Source of the DNA: CAYVOV01 sp964453525
GTDB lineage: Bacteria; Chloroflexota; Dehalococcoidia; Dehalococcoidales; UBA2162
Assembly (NCBI GenBank): GCA_964453525.1
Contig: CAYVOV010000001.1
Span: 1 to 64,000, forward strand
Reading direction: 5' to 3'
Length of the DNA: 64,000 nucleotides
The notes under the pieces are model-generated. The model was not told the origin of the DNA, did no database searches, and saw nothing but the letters and a program-made list of their open reading frames with translations. The translations under genes and the position numbers were made by a program. Positions 41,810-50,573 of this stretch are shown here, in pieces (the first letter of the stretch is position 1; every line of letters begins with the position of its first letter).

Positions 41810-43756
41810 ATGGCTGAATATGAAGATTTAATTAGTAGTGTGGGACCTAAATGGCCCTATCCAGTCAATTACGGAAAAGAGAATGAATTTTCTACCGATG
41901 TCCTCGTAGTCGGAGGGGGCATTGCCGGGTGCCACGCTGCAATTAACGCTGCCAAGAGAGGCGCAAAGGTAATTGTTCTGGAAAAAGGAGCGACCGTACA
42001 CAGTGGCTGCAGCGGTGCCGGGGTCGACCACTGGGGAGCCGCTTATACCAATCCCTGCTGCACTGGCGACCTGGAAAGCGCAGCCGTTAAAAGTGAACTG
42101 AGACGCCCCTTTGCTAATGGTATGCTCAGCTATATAACAATGCGCGAATCCTGGGATGCCTTGCTCGATTGCGAAGAATGGGGCTTGAAATTCCGTGATG
42201 AAGACGATGAATTTGCCGGATCTCCCATGCGCGATGAAGAGACCAAGATTATGTTCGCCTATAACTATAATTCGCGGGTAAATATCCGTGTCAACAATGG
42301 TGCCAAGGTCAAACCAATCCTCTACCAAGAGTTGTTACGTCTCGGGGTCAAGGTGATTGACCGGGTTATGGTTACCGGACTTCTTACTGGAGGGGGAGAA
42401 TCTGGAGCTAGAGTTATCGGAGCTATGGGCGTAAATGTCCGTACTGGAGAATTCTACATTGTCAGTGCTAAATCAACGATTCTAAGTGCAGCCCAGTACT
42501 CAGGTATCTGGGTGTTCAATACCGAGCTGGCGGGTTCATCGGTGCATTTGGATGACCCGAACAATGTCGGCGAAGGAACGGCCGCGGCCTGGAGAGTTGG
42601 AGCCGAACTTACCATGATGGAACGAAGCAAAGGCCCGGTCCACGGCAGCTTCGGCTGGCCCAGGTTCGGCGTAGGCAGCCCCACCAATACCTGGTATCCG
42701 TGCAACCTGGTGGATGCCAATGGTAAGTCGGTACCCTGGGTAGATAGAAACGGCAACATCGTGGAAGACGCCCACGAGAGGTCACTATCGTCCGCGGGAG
42801 CGGCACCGACTCCGGAAATCTTCGATATGATAAAAAGAGGCGAGCTGACCCTGCCGCTTTATGCCGACCTGCCGGGTATGCCCGAGGACGAAAGAAGAGC
42901 TATCTGGGGACTGATGATAGCCAATGAAGGAAAGACCAGAGTCCCCGTTTACCAGGTTTTCAATGAGGCAGGCTTCGACCCAGATAAAGATATGCTTATG
43001 GCGCCTGTAACTCCCGAAGAAGTAGGCGGCGAAGGTATGGGCCCTCCGATGTGGAGATCGGCTTCATCTGGCGGCGGTTGGGGAAGCGGCGGCCTTGTGG
43101 TCGACTGGGACCTGAGGACGACTCTGCCTGGTCTGTATGCGGCCGGAAACCAGATAGCAGGACAGAACGGTGGGCATCCGGGCGCTGCCACTACGGGACG
43201 ATACGCCGGAAGAAAAGCCGCCGAATATGCTGTAAAAGTCGAGTCTATCACTCCGGGCAGAAACCAGATTGAAACGGAAAAAGAGCGTGTCTATCAGCGC
43301 ATCGATCAGGGCGGGGATATAGGCTGGAAGGAACTTAATTCTGGAACCGCCAGAATTATGCAGATATACTGCCCCGGCTATAAGACCGAGGCGATGATGA
43401 AGACAGGGCTCTGGTGGCTGAATTCCATCAAGGAAAGCGAGGTAACTCGCACCTACATCAGGAATCCTCATGAACTGGAGCGATACATCGAATGTCTCTC
43501 CAGACTCACCATCAGCGAAATCATTTTACATGCTTCATTGGCGCGCAAGGCCAGCAGCCGGACTCTCGATTTCAAACGTGTGGACTACCCTGAGGCGAAT
43601 CCGCCCGAATGGCAGAAGTATATAACACTGAAACTGGAGGATGGTGAGGTAGTAACCGGGGACCTCCCGCTAAACTATTACCTGAAGGAGCCTTACGCAT
43701 CCACTTTTAAAGCGAACTATGAGGCACACGCAAGTCTGAACGGAGAAAGGAAATAG
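41810..43756 (+). CDS. FAD-dependent fumarate-reductase/AprA-like flavoprotein
   Basis: A 648-residue flavoprotein of the succinate dehydrogenase/fumarate reductase superfamily. The FAD-binding dinucleotide fold is VLVVGGGIAGCHAAINAAKRGAKVIVLEK (in two parts), followed by HSGCSGAGVDHWGAAYTNPC. Near the C-terminus LPGLYAAGNQIAGQNGGHPGAATTGRYAGRKAAEYA closes the FAD site. No membrane segment or heme site is seen, so it is a soluble subunit. It precedes a GltD-like Fe-S flavoprotein by 3 bp, which suggests a two-subunit NAD(P)H-linked reductase. Substrates of such pairs include enoates and sulfur compounds; none can be named here. Confidence 0.88.
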   Translation: MAEYEDLISSVGPKWPYPVNYGKENEFSTDVLVVGGGIAGCHAAINAAKRGAKVIVLEKGATVHSGCSGAGVDHWGAAYTNPCCTGDLESAAVKSELRRPFANGMLSYITMRESWDALLDCEEWGLKFRDEDDEFAGSPMRDEETKIMFAYNYNSRVNIRVNNGAKVKPILYQELLRLGVKVIDRVMVTGLLTGGGESGARVIGAMGVNVRTGEFYIVSAKSTILSAAQYSGIWVFNTELAGSSVHLDDPNNVGEGTAAAWRVGAELTMMERSKGPVHGSFGWPRFGVGSPTNTWYPCNLVDANGKSVPWVDRNGNIVEDAHERSLSSAGAAPTPEIFDMIKRGELTLPLYADLPGMPEDERRAIWGLMIANEGKTRVPVYQVFNEAGFDPDKDMLMAPVTPEEVGGEGMGPPMWRSASSGGGWGSGGLVVDWDLRTTLPGLYAAGNQIAGQNGGHPGAATTGRYAGRKAAEYAVKVESITPGRNQIETEKERVYQRIDQGGDIGWKELNSGTARIMQIYCPGYKTEAMMKTGLWWLNSIKESEVTRTYIRNPHELERYIECLSRLTISEIILHASLARKASSRTLDFKRVDYPEANPPEWQKYITLKLEDGEVVTGDLPLNYYLKEPYASTFKANYEAHASLNGERK

Positions 43757-43759
43757 ACG

Positions 43760-45562
43760 ATGAATAACGAAGCTTATCTGGTACCGAATCCGGCAACTCC
43801 CTGCCATCCCATCAGAATAGACCCGAAGTATTGTATAAGTTGCTACCGTTGTGCAGACCAGTGCCGGACAGATATCATGGTCAGAAACGCCCCGATGGAA
43901 GGGGGTATTGCCCGCTGTGAAGAGAACTGCCCTGCAGGAGAGGCCATAAGGTGGACTACCTACTATATCTCCAGAGGCATGTTCGACAAAGCTCTGGAAA
44001 GCATAAGAACCGAGAACCCATTCCCCGGAATATGCGGCCGCGTGTGTTTCCATCCCTGCGAAGAAAAATGTGCCCGCATTCCGCTCGATGAGGGAGTAGC
44101 GACGAATGCCTTGGAAAGGGCAGCCTATGACTACGGCAGTTCCAAAAACGGCAACAAACCGCAAAAACGCCCGGCCACCGGGAAAGCCGTAGCGGTGGTC
44201 GGAGGCGGGCCTGCCGGTCTCAGTTGTGCATATTATCTGGTCCTCCTCGGTCATGAGGTAACCGTATTCGAAACGAAACCGGTTGTCGGCGGCATTCCCC
44301 GTCTCAATATTCCCGAATACCGGCTACCGGCTTCGGTGGTAGACAGCGAGGTTGAAAAGATAGCCGAACTCGGGGTCGATATAAGGGCCAACAGCCCGGT
44401 AGATGCCGAATTGTTTAAGAAGCTGACACAGGACTACGATGCCTGTTTCATCGCCACCGGGGCGCCACTCTCACAGAAACTGGGAGTCCCTGGAGAGGAC
44501 AACCCGAACGTCATCGGCGCACTCGAGTTCCTTTACAAGTCCAGGATTGAAAACGATGCCAAGGTAGGCAAGAAAGTGGTCGTCGTCGGTGGCGGCAATG
44601 TCGCCACTGATTCGGCGCGGCTTACCCGCCGTCTTGGTGCCGAGGAAGTCACCATGGTCTGCCTCGAAAGCCGAGATACAATGCCGGCTTATGATGCTGA
44701 AATACAGGAAACAGAAGCCGAAGGTGTGAAAATTTTCCCTAGCTGGGGAGTGAAGGAAATCAATTTGCAGGATGGCAAGGTTACAGGAATCACGCTGAAG
44801 TCATGCATTTCCGCATTCGATTCAATAGGTAATTTCAGCCCCAGCTATGACGAAAGCAATACGTGCGATATAGATGCAGATACCGTTATCCTGGCAATAG
44901 GCCAGAGGACAGATCTATCATTTGCCGACGAGAGAATGATAGCCGGCTCCCGCATAAAGGCTGATCCCATCACGCTGGAAACCCCTGTAGCCGGTGTATT
45001 CGCCGGCGGCGATGTTGGATCTTCGATTCGCTCGATTGTACAGGCTATCGGGTCCGGCAAGAGGGCGGCCATCAGTATAGACATCTATTTAGCCGGGGGC
45101 GATAAAAACATCCTGCGCCAAATCGGAATCGGTGCTACATCTATGCGTTCCTATATGGAAACAGGTAGTGCTGTTTTTGAAAACCGTGTTCCTGAAGAGC
45201 CGGAAACCCCATATTATGGACCGGGTACCCGGATGGTCCCAGTGATGTTACCCAAGGAAGAACGCATCAGTTCAATGGATGAGGTCAACAAGGGATTAAT
45301 ACAGGAAATGGCTATAGCCGAGGCAACAAGGTGTTTCCGCTGCAGCCAGTACCTGCCGCCCCTTGTCCTTTATCCTGATGAATGCTGGTTCTGTGGGACA
45401 TGTGTTGAAGAATGCCCGGCTGAAGGCGCTATTCGAATGGAGCATCCGTTAAATCAGAGAGTGGCCTGGATACGCAAGGAAACTGGAGAACTTTTCCGGC
45501 GCGGCATGAAAAATCCTCCTCTACCCAACCTACGCCCGCCGGTTGGTGAAAGCAAAAACTAA
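43760..45562 (+). CDS. GltD-like NAD(P)H:ferredoxin-type oxidoreductase with extra Fe-S domains
   Basis: A 600-residue protein. An N-terminal ferredoxin-like Cys set (YCISCYRCADQC) is followed by the Fer4_20 domain of glutamate synthase small subunits (CEENCPAGEAI, CGRVCFHPCEEKC). The pyridine nucleotide-disulfide oxidoreductase region binds FAD (VAVVGGGPAGLSCAYYL) and NAD(P)H (VVVVGGGNVATDSARL), ending with GVFAGGDV. A C-terminal set is CFRCSQY, then CWFCGTCVEECPAEGAI. It should pass electrons from NAD(P)H through Fe-S centres to the flavoprotein encoded 3 bp upstream. It ends at a strong terminator. Alone it could be misnamed glutamate synthase; no large subunit is near. Confidence 0.9.
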   Translation: MNNEAYLVPNPATPCHPIRIDPKYCISCYRCADQCRTDIMVRNAPMEGGIARCEENCPAGEAIRWTTYYISRGMFDKALESIRTENPFPGICGRVCFHPCEEKCARIPLDEGVATNALERAAYDYGSSKNGNKPQKRPATGKAVAVVGGGPAGLSCAYYLVLLGHEVTVFETKPVVGGIPRLNIPEYRLPASVVDSEVEKIAELGVDIRANSPVDAELFKKLTQDYDACFIATGAPLSQKLGVPGEDNPNVIGALEFLYKSRIENDAKVGKKVVVVGGGNVATDSARLTRRLGAEEVTMVCLESRDTMPAYDAEIQETEAEGVKIFPSWGVKEINLQDGKVTGITLKSCISAFDSIGNFSPSYDESNTCDIDADTVILAIGQRTDLSFADERMIAGSRIKADPITLETPVAGVFAGGDVGSSIRSIVQAIGSGKRAAISIDIYLAGGDKNILRQIGIGATSMRSYMETGSAVFENRVPEEPETPYYGPGTRMVPVMLPKEERISSMDEVNKGLIQEMAIAEATRCFRCSQYLPPLVLYPDECWFCGTCVEECPAEGAIRMEHPLNQRVAWIRKETGELFRRGMKNPPLPNLRPPVGESKN

Positions 45563-45581
45563 GTAAAATAGAATAGACAAT

Positions 45582-45616
45582 AAAAAAGGGCGGCCTTTTT
45601 AGCCGCCCTTTTTTAT
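45582..45616 (+). terminator. Rho-independent (bidirectional) terminator
   Basis: A-rich/GGGCGGC (45588-45594) pairs with GCCGCCC/T-rich (45602-45608). The stem extends through A6/T6 tracts on both sides, so it can work in both directions. It closes the Rrf2-linked redox operon. Confidence 0.93.
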
Positions 45617-45748
45617 TTTATTTCCAATTCCAGTGTAAAGAATATGGACACACATACTAGCCTTATAACATATTATTTTTACTATTGCACACAACCTCAT
45701 TATTTTTATATTATTCCTTTAAGGTAAAATCCTATTTGGGGGGCTATT

Positions 45749-46003
45749 ATGGAAAAATTAACTAAAGAATTCGTTGAACAAATTTTAGGTGACAAAACAT
45801 GCGAAAGTGGATTGATCTGTATCGAAAGTGATTTCGATGAGCTTTGTAAAGTGATGGACATCGGGATGAAATCATATATGGTCTGTCTAGAGGAGGACAC
45901 CAATTGTTCATTCGCAATAACACCTTTCAGACATGACAATGATGACAACTGGTGGTGCACCTGCCCGGTGCGTATGCACATATCCAAAGAGTATAATAAA
46001 TAA
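45749..46003 (+). CDS. Small Cys-rich hypothetical protein
   Basis: An 84-residue protein of unknown function. It has a helical N-terminus (EKLTKEFVEQIL), a central DFDELCKVMDIGMKSYMVCLEEDTNC and an ending WWCTCPVRMHISKEY. The five or six Cys include a C-x-C-P-V-R motif. A GGGGGG tract lies before the ATG, at usable spacing. I have no family name for it. It stands between the redox operon terminator and the recombinase relic near the element junction. Confidence 0.6.
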   Translation: MEKLTKEFVEQILGDKTCESGLICIESDFDELCKVMDIGMKSYMVCLEEDTNCSFAITPFRHDNDDNWWCTCPVRMHISKEYNK

Positions 46004-46036
46004 ATCTCCACTTCAAAAAAAGCATATCACCCTATT

Positions 46037-46280
46037 TTAGGATTAGGCGAAGCTAACTCTGAAAAACAGAGAAGAAAGCTCCTCTTAACCATTCTTGATG
46101 TTGTCTATGTCGATACGAAGAAGACTAATCTATAGTTGCAGTTAAACCGAAGCCCCCTTTCAGAACTGTCTTTCAAGTGGCAGCTAGGCGAGAATCACCC
46201 ATTATTAAAATATTAAATGTCCAAAAGTAAGTCCCCGAATCCGTCTTTGTTTATTGTGGAGGCGGAGTAGAGTCGAACTC
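46037..46280 (+). pseudogene. Relic of a large serine recombinase C-terminus
   Basis: One frame gives EKQRRKLLLTILDVVYVDTK from about 46061. After a stop/frameshift near 46133 a neighbouring frame gives VAVKPKPPFRTVFQVAARRE. Together they match the end of large serine recombinases (LLDAVYVDT, then IVAIKPKPAFKPIFQVATTRE). Further on, 46257-46280 would read WWRRSRVEL, a tail seen on recombinases whose gene runs into an attachment site, and its reverse complement resembles a tmRNA 3' end. The gene is clearly dead. In Dehalococcoides, related recombinases act at ssrA. Confidence 0.75.
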
Positions 46281-46434
46281 AATGAAAAATTTGTTAATTT
46301 TAACTTCATACCGAATAAGCATCGGCATTACGATATGAATGTAAAGTTAGCTTGATATTCCACTATGAAATATAAATACCTTGTTGTATTTTTACCTTAT
46401 TTATTTTACAATTTTCCCATGATTGACCAGGATG

Positions 46435-46450
46435 TTGACACCCGGTTTCG
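46435..46450. repeat. Arm-like motif at the right end of element 1
   Basis: TTGACACCCGGTTTCG lies 74 bp left of the second att copy and matches the GACACCCGGTTACGG motif at 14352 and GACACGCGGTTACGG at 46609. It is probably a recombinase arm site. Confidence 0.5.
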
Positions 46451-46523
46451 AAAAAATAGTGCCACAGAAACCTGACTCTCGGGCACGAATTAAATGGCTT
46501 ATGTGGTCAATCCGTAATGCGGC

Positions 46524-46566
46524 TTCCTAAACCGCGTGTCGTGCGTTCGAGTCGCACCAGGGGTAC
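46524..46566 (+). repeat. Second att copy: 3' segment of tRNA-Arg, 43/43 identical
   Basis: This is identical to 14263-14305 of the tRNA-Arg gene, running from the anticodon loop to the CCA. No 5' half is present, so it is not a tRNA gene. It is the right end of element 1 and, judged by its right flank, the left end of element 2. Confidence 0.95.
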
Positions 46567-46607
46567 TTCGAAGCTAAATACCTCTCAAATGTTGTTTTAT
46601 TATAGTT

Positions 46608-46679
46608 TGACACGCGGTTACGGAGACAACATTCCGTCAAGTTCATGTCAACTATGGGTCATGTTTTCATCAATTTAAT
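46608..46679. repeat. Arm-type repeats of element 2
   Basis: GACACGCGGTTACGGA (from 46609) is followed by direct repeats of RTCAANTNNT at exactly 11-bp spacing (46636, 46647, 46658, 46669). This copies the arrangement at 14351-14428 although the sequence has drifted. Confidence 0.65.
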
Positions 46680-46785
46680 ATCAGGAATACAGTTACCACA
46701 CATATGGTTGGTTAGTTCTGCCCAACTTGACAATAATCATCAGCAGTCATAGACTATATCCACTTATTTTGCATGGAAGCATAGC

Positions 46786-49700
46786 ATGAATTGTCTGCAA
46801 TGTGGTCATGATAATCCCGAAGGCGCTAAGTTCTGCAACGGATGTGGTAAGCCACTATGGTTGGAATTGGTATGCCCCGAGTGTGGTCATATCAATCCAC
46901 AGAATAGTAGATTCTGTAATGAGTGTGCTCATCCACTAACTGAACCAGCCCCCTTCACCCCAGTCTCCGAGCCCACTTCCTTTGCTAAGGGCCGCTACCG
47001 GGTCAAGAAAAAGCTGGGTGAAGGCGGCAAAAAGAAGGTCTACCTGGTAACCGATACGGTCCTCGATAGAGACGTCGCCTTCGCCCTCATCAAGACGGAA
47101 AACCTGGACGAAGACGCCAGGAAACGGGTCACCAGGGAAGCCCAGGCAATGGCAAAGCTCGGCGACCACCCCAATATAATGACCATTCATGACATGGGAG
47201 AGGAAAAGGGACAGCCGTTTATTGTTATTCCCGAGATGTCTGGCGGTGATGTCGAGGCACTTATCGAGAAAGTACCAGAGCACCGACTCCCTCTCGAACA
47301 GGCTATTAACATATCCAAATCAGTCTGTCTAGGGTTAGAATTTGCCCACTCCAAGGGAATCGTCCACCGGGACATCAAACCGGGCAATGTCTGGATGAGT
47401 GAAGACGGCACAGTCAAGATAGGCGACTTCGGGCTGGCTATGGTAACGGATGTATCGAGGCTGACCCATGAAGGGATGATGGTTGGTACTGTCTCCTATA
47501 TGCCTCCTGAGCAAGCGATGGGTGGAGAGATAACATCCAAGGCCGACCTCTACTCGTTAGGGGCAATGCTATACGAGATGGTAACGGGGAGGCCGCCGTT
47601 TGTCGGAGACGATTCTATTGCTATTATAGGCGGGCACATTAATACACCGCCGGTATCACCAACCTGGCATAGAAGTGACCTGCCCCCGTCGCTTGAGACA
47701 CTGATACTGCAGTTACTTGAGAAAGACCCGGAGAAGAGACCGACTTCGGCTAAAGATGTCTATAACGCTCTTGAATCTATAGAGAAAGGTGATATAAAGG
47801 AATCTACCATAGAGACACAGGTACCGACAGAGAATCCCCTTTACAGAAGAGTCTTTGTCGGCAGGGAGAATGAGTTAAAACAGCTACATTCTGCCTTTGA
47901 CGGGGCAATATCCGGTCAGGGGGCGTTGATGATGGTAGTGGGAGAGCCTGGTATAGGCAAGACTGCCGTTTGTGAGCAGCTATCCACCTATGTCACCCTG
48001 AGGGGCGGTAAATCACTGGTCGGCCACTGTTACGAAGAAGGTTCATTATCACTTCCCTATCTTGCCTTTGTCGAGGCGATGAGGAGCTATGTCCTTGACA
48101 GGGAAGTAGAAGACCTGAGGAAAGAGTTAGGGACAGGTGCTACTGATGTCGCTAGGATAGTATCAGAGATACGGGAGAAATTGAAGGTCAAACCCAGGGA
48201 AGCCGTTAATCCCGAGGAAGACAGATACCGTTTGATGCAGGCGGTGACAAGTTTCCTCTCCAATGCTGCCGCTGTTAAACCGATGCTTGTAATACTTGAA
48301 GACCTCCATGATGCTGATAAGGGTACCCTTGAGATGCTTACCTACGTATCACGAAACCTGGCTAACACCAGGCTATTACTCGTCGGCACCTACCGGGATG
48401 TAGAGGTAGACAGGAACCATCCATTGTCATCGGCACTAGCCGAGTTAAGGCGTGTGTCCACCTACGGGCGTGTCCTCCTGCGCGGTCTCAATGTTGATGA
48501 AGTCAGGCGGATGCTGGTGAGCATCACTGGACAGGATATCCCACTGGGACTTGCCGATGCGGTACACCGCCAGACTGAGGGTAATCCACTCTTTGTGCAG
48601 GAGGTAGTCAGGTATCTTACCGAGCAGAAGCTGCTGGTACGGGCGGGTGGAAAGATGATAACTGCCGGTTCGACACCTCTTGAGATGAACATACCCGAGG
48701 GACTGAGGGATGTCATCGGCAAACGTCTCTCAAACCTGAGTGAAGAGTGTAACAGGTTACTATCAATAGCTGCTGTAATAGGAAGGGAATTCAGGTTAGA
48801 TGTGTTGCAGAAAGTAGCCGGAATATCCGAAGAAGAGGTACTTGACTCCATTGAAGAGGCAAAACGGGTAGCCATTATAGAGGAGCGCTCTGCTGTCGGT
48901 GCTGCGGTGACCTATCGCTTTACCCACGCTTTTTTCAGGACAGTACTCTATGAGGAGAATATAGCCCCAAGGCGTATCCGGCTGCACCAGCAGGTAGCCA
49001 GGGCTTTAGAGGAAGTATACGCCTCCCGTTTGCAGGAACATGCCGCTGAGCTTGCCGAGCATTTTTCATACTCTTCGGAAGCTGCCGACCTGACAAAGGC
49101 AGTCAGCTACGGAGAGATGGCCGCTCAAAGGGCAGCGGATGTCTATGATTACGGAGAAGCAGCTCGTTTACTGCAGCAAGCATTGAAAGTGCAGGAAGTG
49201 CTTGACACCAATGACAAAGCCAAACGTTGCGACCTGCTAACCTCACTCGGCCGTGCCTTGACGGGGGCATTAGAGCTTCAGCGCGCCATTGATGTCGAGT
49301 TTCCTCAGGCATTAGCGCTGACTGATGAAATCGGTGATAGGAGACGGGCGGCAATGATATGTGTCTGGGCTTACCAGGCAGTTTGGGCCAAAGGGTTATC
49401 GGCCCGCGGTAGCGGTGAAGCGCTGGAATGGGCGGAAAAGGCGGACCACTACGCCGAGCCGGGTACGATTGAGCGTGGCTGGGCAGACTATCTGTTAGGT
49501 TATGTAAGAGGCGTGTGGGGGAATCAGGCCGAAGCACTGCCTCTATTACGGCGTGCTATGGAGTTAGCTAGAAGTTTCGACGACTGGGAATTACTGGTAG
49601 GAGCGGGTAGAGCATGGGTAGTAGTCGGAGTAATGCCGTGGTCGGATATCAAGGAAAATCTACAGGTGGCGGAAGACCTGGCCACGGCTAAGAACAACAA

Positions 49701-50562
49701 TGATGCATTGTGGTTCGCTTTCAATATGTTCCTGATTTGCGGACGGCGTGAGAAAGCGGAAGGGGCAGGCAGGGCAATAATGCAGCTGGCGGCAGATACC
49801 GGCTATGTTCGCCACATCGAGGCTTCACACCAAGTAGAATACGCGTCAACTTTCCTGGATGGGCGATTGGAAAAGACCGTCGAGCTGCTCGAACGTGACA
49901 TAGCCTGGCGCCAGGAGGTTGGTCTCCCGGTGAGCTTCGGAGTGGGATTTGGCTTTGCATTCAATACTTTGCACTATCTCTATGGTATTCGAGATGCCCC
50001 TGAGAATATCCTCCGGAGAGCAGTCCTGGAAGATTGGAATGCGCCGCAATACCGCAGATCACCAAGGCTGCCAGCATGCCTGGGCCAGGTGGATGAAGCC
50101 AACCAGAGGCTGGACAGGATGCTCAAAGAGCGCCCCAATATCACTTCAACAGATGATATGACCGAGGCCTGGTTGGATGTACATCATCTGGAAAGTGCGG
50201 TACTGGTCAAACACCGCCAGGCAGCCGAGCTGTTACTGCGTCGGTTTGCTGGCAACACTCTCGTCATAGGATATGTAGACCCCGTCTCCCGCCATCTGGG
50301 CGCGGCGGCCGCTTTGCTGGAGAGATTTGACGAGGCCAGAGAACACTACAAAGAAGCAATCCGCGTCTGCACCGAGATGCGGTACCGACCGGACCTAGCA
50401 CTCAGCCACCTTGGGCTGGCGGAGCTATTGCTGGACCATTTCCCGGACGAGAAGAAGGAAGCCCTCGAGCACCTGGACTTTGCCATCAAGGAGTTCCGGG
50501 AGATGAAGATGAAGCCGTCATTGGAGAGGGCACTTAGACACAAGGATATTCTGAAGGCATAG
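46786..50562 (+). CDS. Zinc-ribbon / Ser-Thr protein kinase / STAND-type ATPase / TPR regulator
   Basis: A 1258-residue signalling protein. Two zinc ribbons (Cys3/6/17/20 and Cys30/33/44/47) come first. A Hanks-type kinase follows (about 70-335): Gly loop LGEGGKKKVYLV, Lys103 in LIK, HRDIKPGN at 194-201, DFG at 214-216, GTVSYMPPEQ. An ATPase of the adenylate-cyclase-associated AAA/STAND group spans about 355-640, with Walker A GEPGIGKT (387-394) and Walker B LVILEDLHDAD. The rest is helical TPR-like repeats to the end. The kinase looks catalytically complete. A 3' relic of a paralogue lies at 26501. The ATPase-hydrolase gene follows after 11 bp. Such proteins relay ligand signals to transcription or metabolism; the input is unknown. 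Confidence 0.92.
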   Translation: MNCLQCGHDNPEGAKFCNGCGKPLWLELVCPECGHINPQNSRFCNECAHPLTEPAPFTPVSEPTSFAKGRYRVKKKLGEGGKKKVYLVTDTVLDRDVAFALIKTENLDEDARKRVTREAQAMAKLGDHPNIMTIHDMGEEKGQPFIVIPEMSGGDVEALIEKVPEHRLPLEQAINISKSVCLGLEFAHSKGIVHRDIKPGNVWMSEDGTVKIGDFGLAMVTDVSRLTHEGMMVGTVSYMPPEQAMGGEITSKADLYSLGAMLYEMVTGRPPFVGDDSIAIIGGHINTPPVSPTWHRSDLPPSLETLILQLLEKDPEKRPTSAKDVYNALESIEKGDIKESTIETQVPTENPLYRRVFVGRENELKQLHSAFDGAISGQGALMMVVGEPGIGKTAVCEQLSTYVTLRGGKSLVGHCYEEGSLSLPYLAFVEAMRSYVLDREVEDLRKELGTGATDVARIVSEIREKLKVKPREAVNPEEDRYRLMQAVTSFLSNAAAVKPMLVILEDLHDADKGTLEMLTYVSRNLANTRLLLVGTYRDVEVDRNHPLSSALAELRRVSTYGRVLLRGLNVDEVRRMLVSITGQDIPLGLADAVHRQTEGNPLFVQEVVRYLTEQKLLVRAGGKMITAGSTPLEMNIPEGLRDVIGKRLSNLSEECNRLLSIAAVIGREFRLDVLQKVAGISEEEVLDSIEEAKRVAIIEERSAVGAAVTYRFTHAFFRTVLYEENIAPRRIRLHQQVARALEEVYASRLQEHAAELAEHFSYSSEAADLTKAVSYGEMAAQRAADVYDYGEAARLLQQALKVQEVLDTNDKAKRCDLLTSLGRALTGALELQRAIDVEFPQALALTDEIGDRRRAAMICVWAYQAVWAKGLSARGSGEALEWAEKADHYAEPGTIERGWADYLLGYVRGVWGNQAEALPLLRRAMELARSFDDWELLVGAGRAWVVVGVMPWSDIKENLQVAEDLATAKNNNDALWFAFNMFLICGRREKAEGAGRAIMQLAADTGYVRHIEASHQVEYASTFLDGRLEKTVELLERDIAWRQEVGLPVSFGVGFGFAFNTLHYLYGIRDAPENILRRAVLEDWNAPQYRRSPRLPACLGQVDEANQRLDRMLKERPNITSTDDMTEAWLDVHHLESAVLVKHRQAAELLLRRFAGNTLVIGYVDPVSRHLGAAAALLERFDEAREHYKEAIRVCTEMRYRPDLALSHLGLAELLLDHFPDEKKEALEHLDFAIKEFREMKMKPSLERALRHKDILKA

Positions 50563-50573
50563 GATTTTACCTT

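Larger units (their letters stand above)
14263..46566. mobile_element. Integrative element 1 at tRNA-Arg(CCT)
   Basis: The left end is the 3' half of the tRNA-Arg gene, followed by 11-bp-period arm-like repeats and a tyrosine recombinase gene. The right end is an exact 43-nt copy of the tRNA 3' segment. The DNA between them is visibly more AT-rich than the left flank, carries transposase and recombinase relics, and has mostly metabolic cargo. No conjugation or replication gene is present, so it would need helper functions to move. Because the second copy is followed by the same arm-repeat pattern, the boundary at 46.5 kb looks like a junction with a second element rather than the chromosome. 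Confidence 0.72.

Noticed and set aside
43760..45562. Naming the GltD-like gene gltD
   Set aside because: No large glutamate synthase subunit is near, and the extra ferredoxin sets and flavoprotein partner point elsewhere.
46524..46566. Second copy as a functional tRNA gene
   Set aside because: It has no D arm or 5' acceptor strand; the same holds for the copy at 62794-62838.
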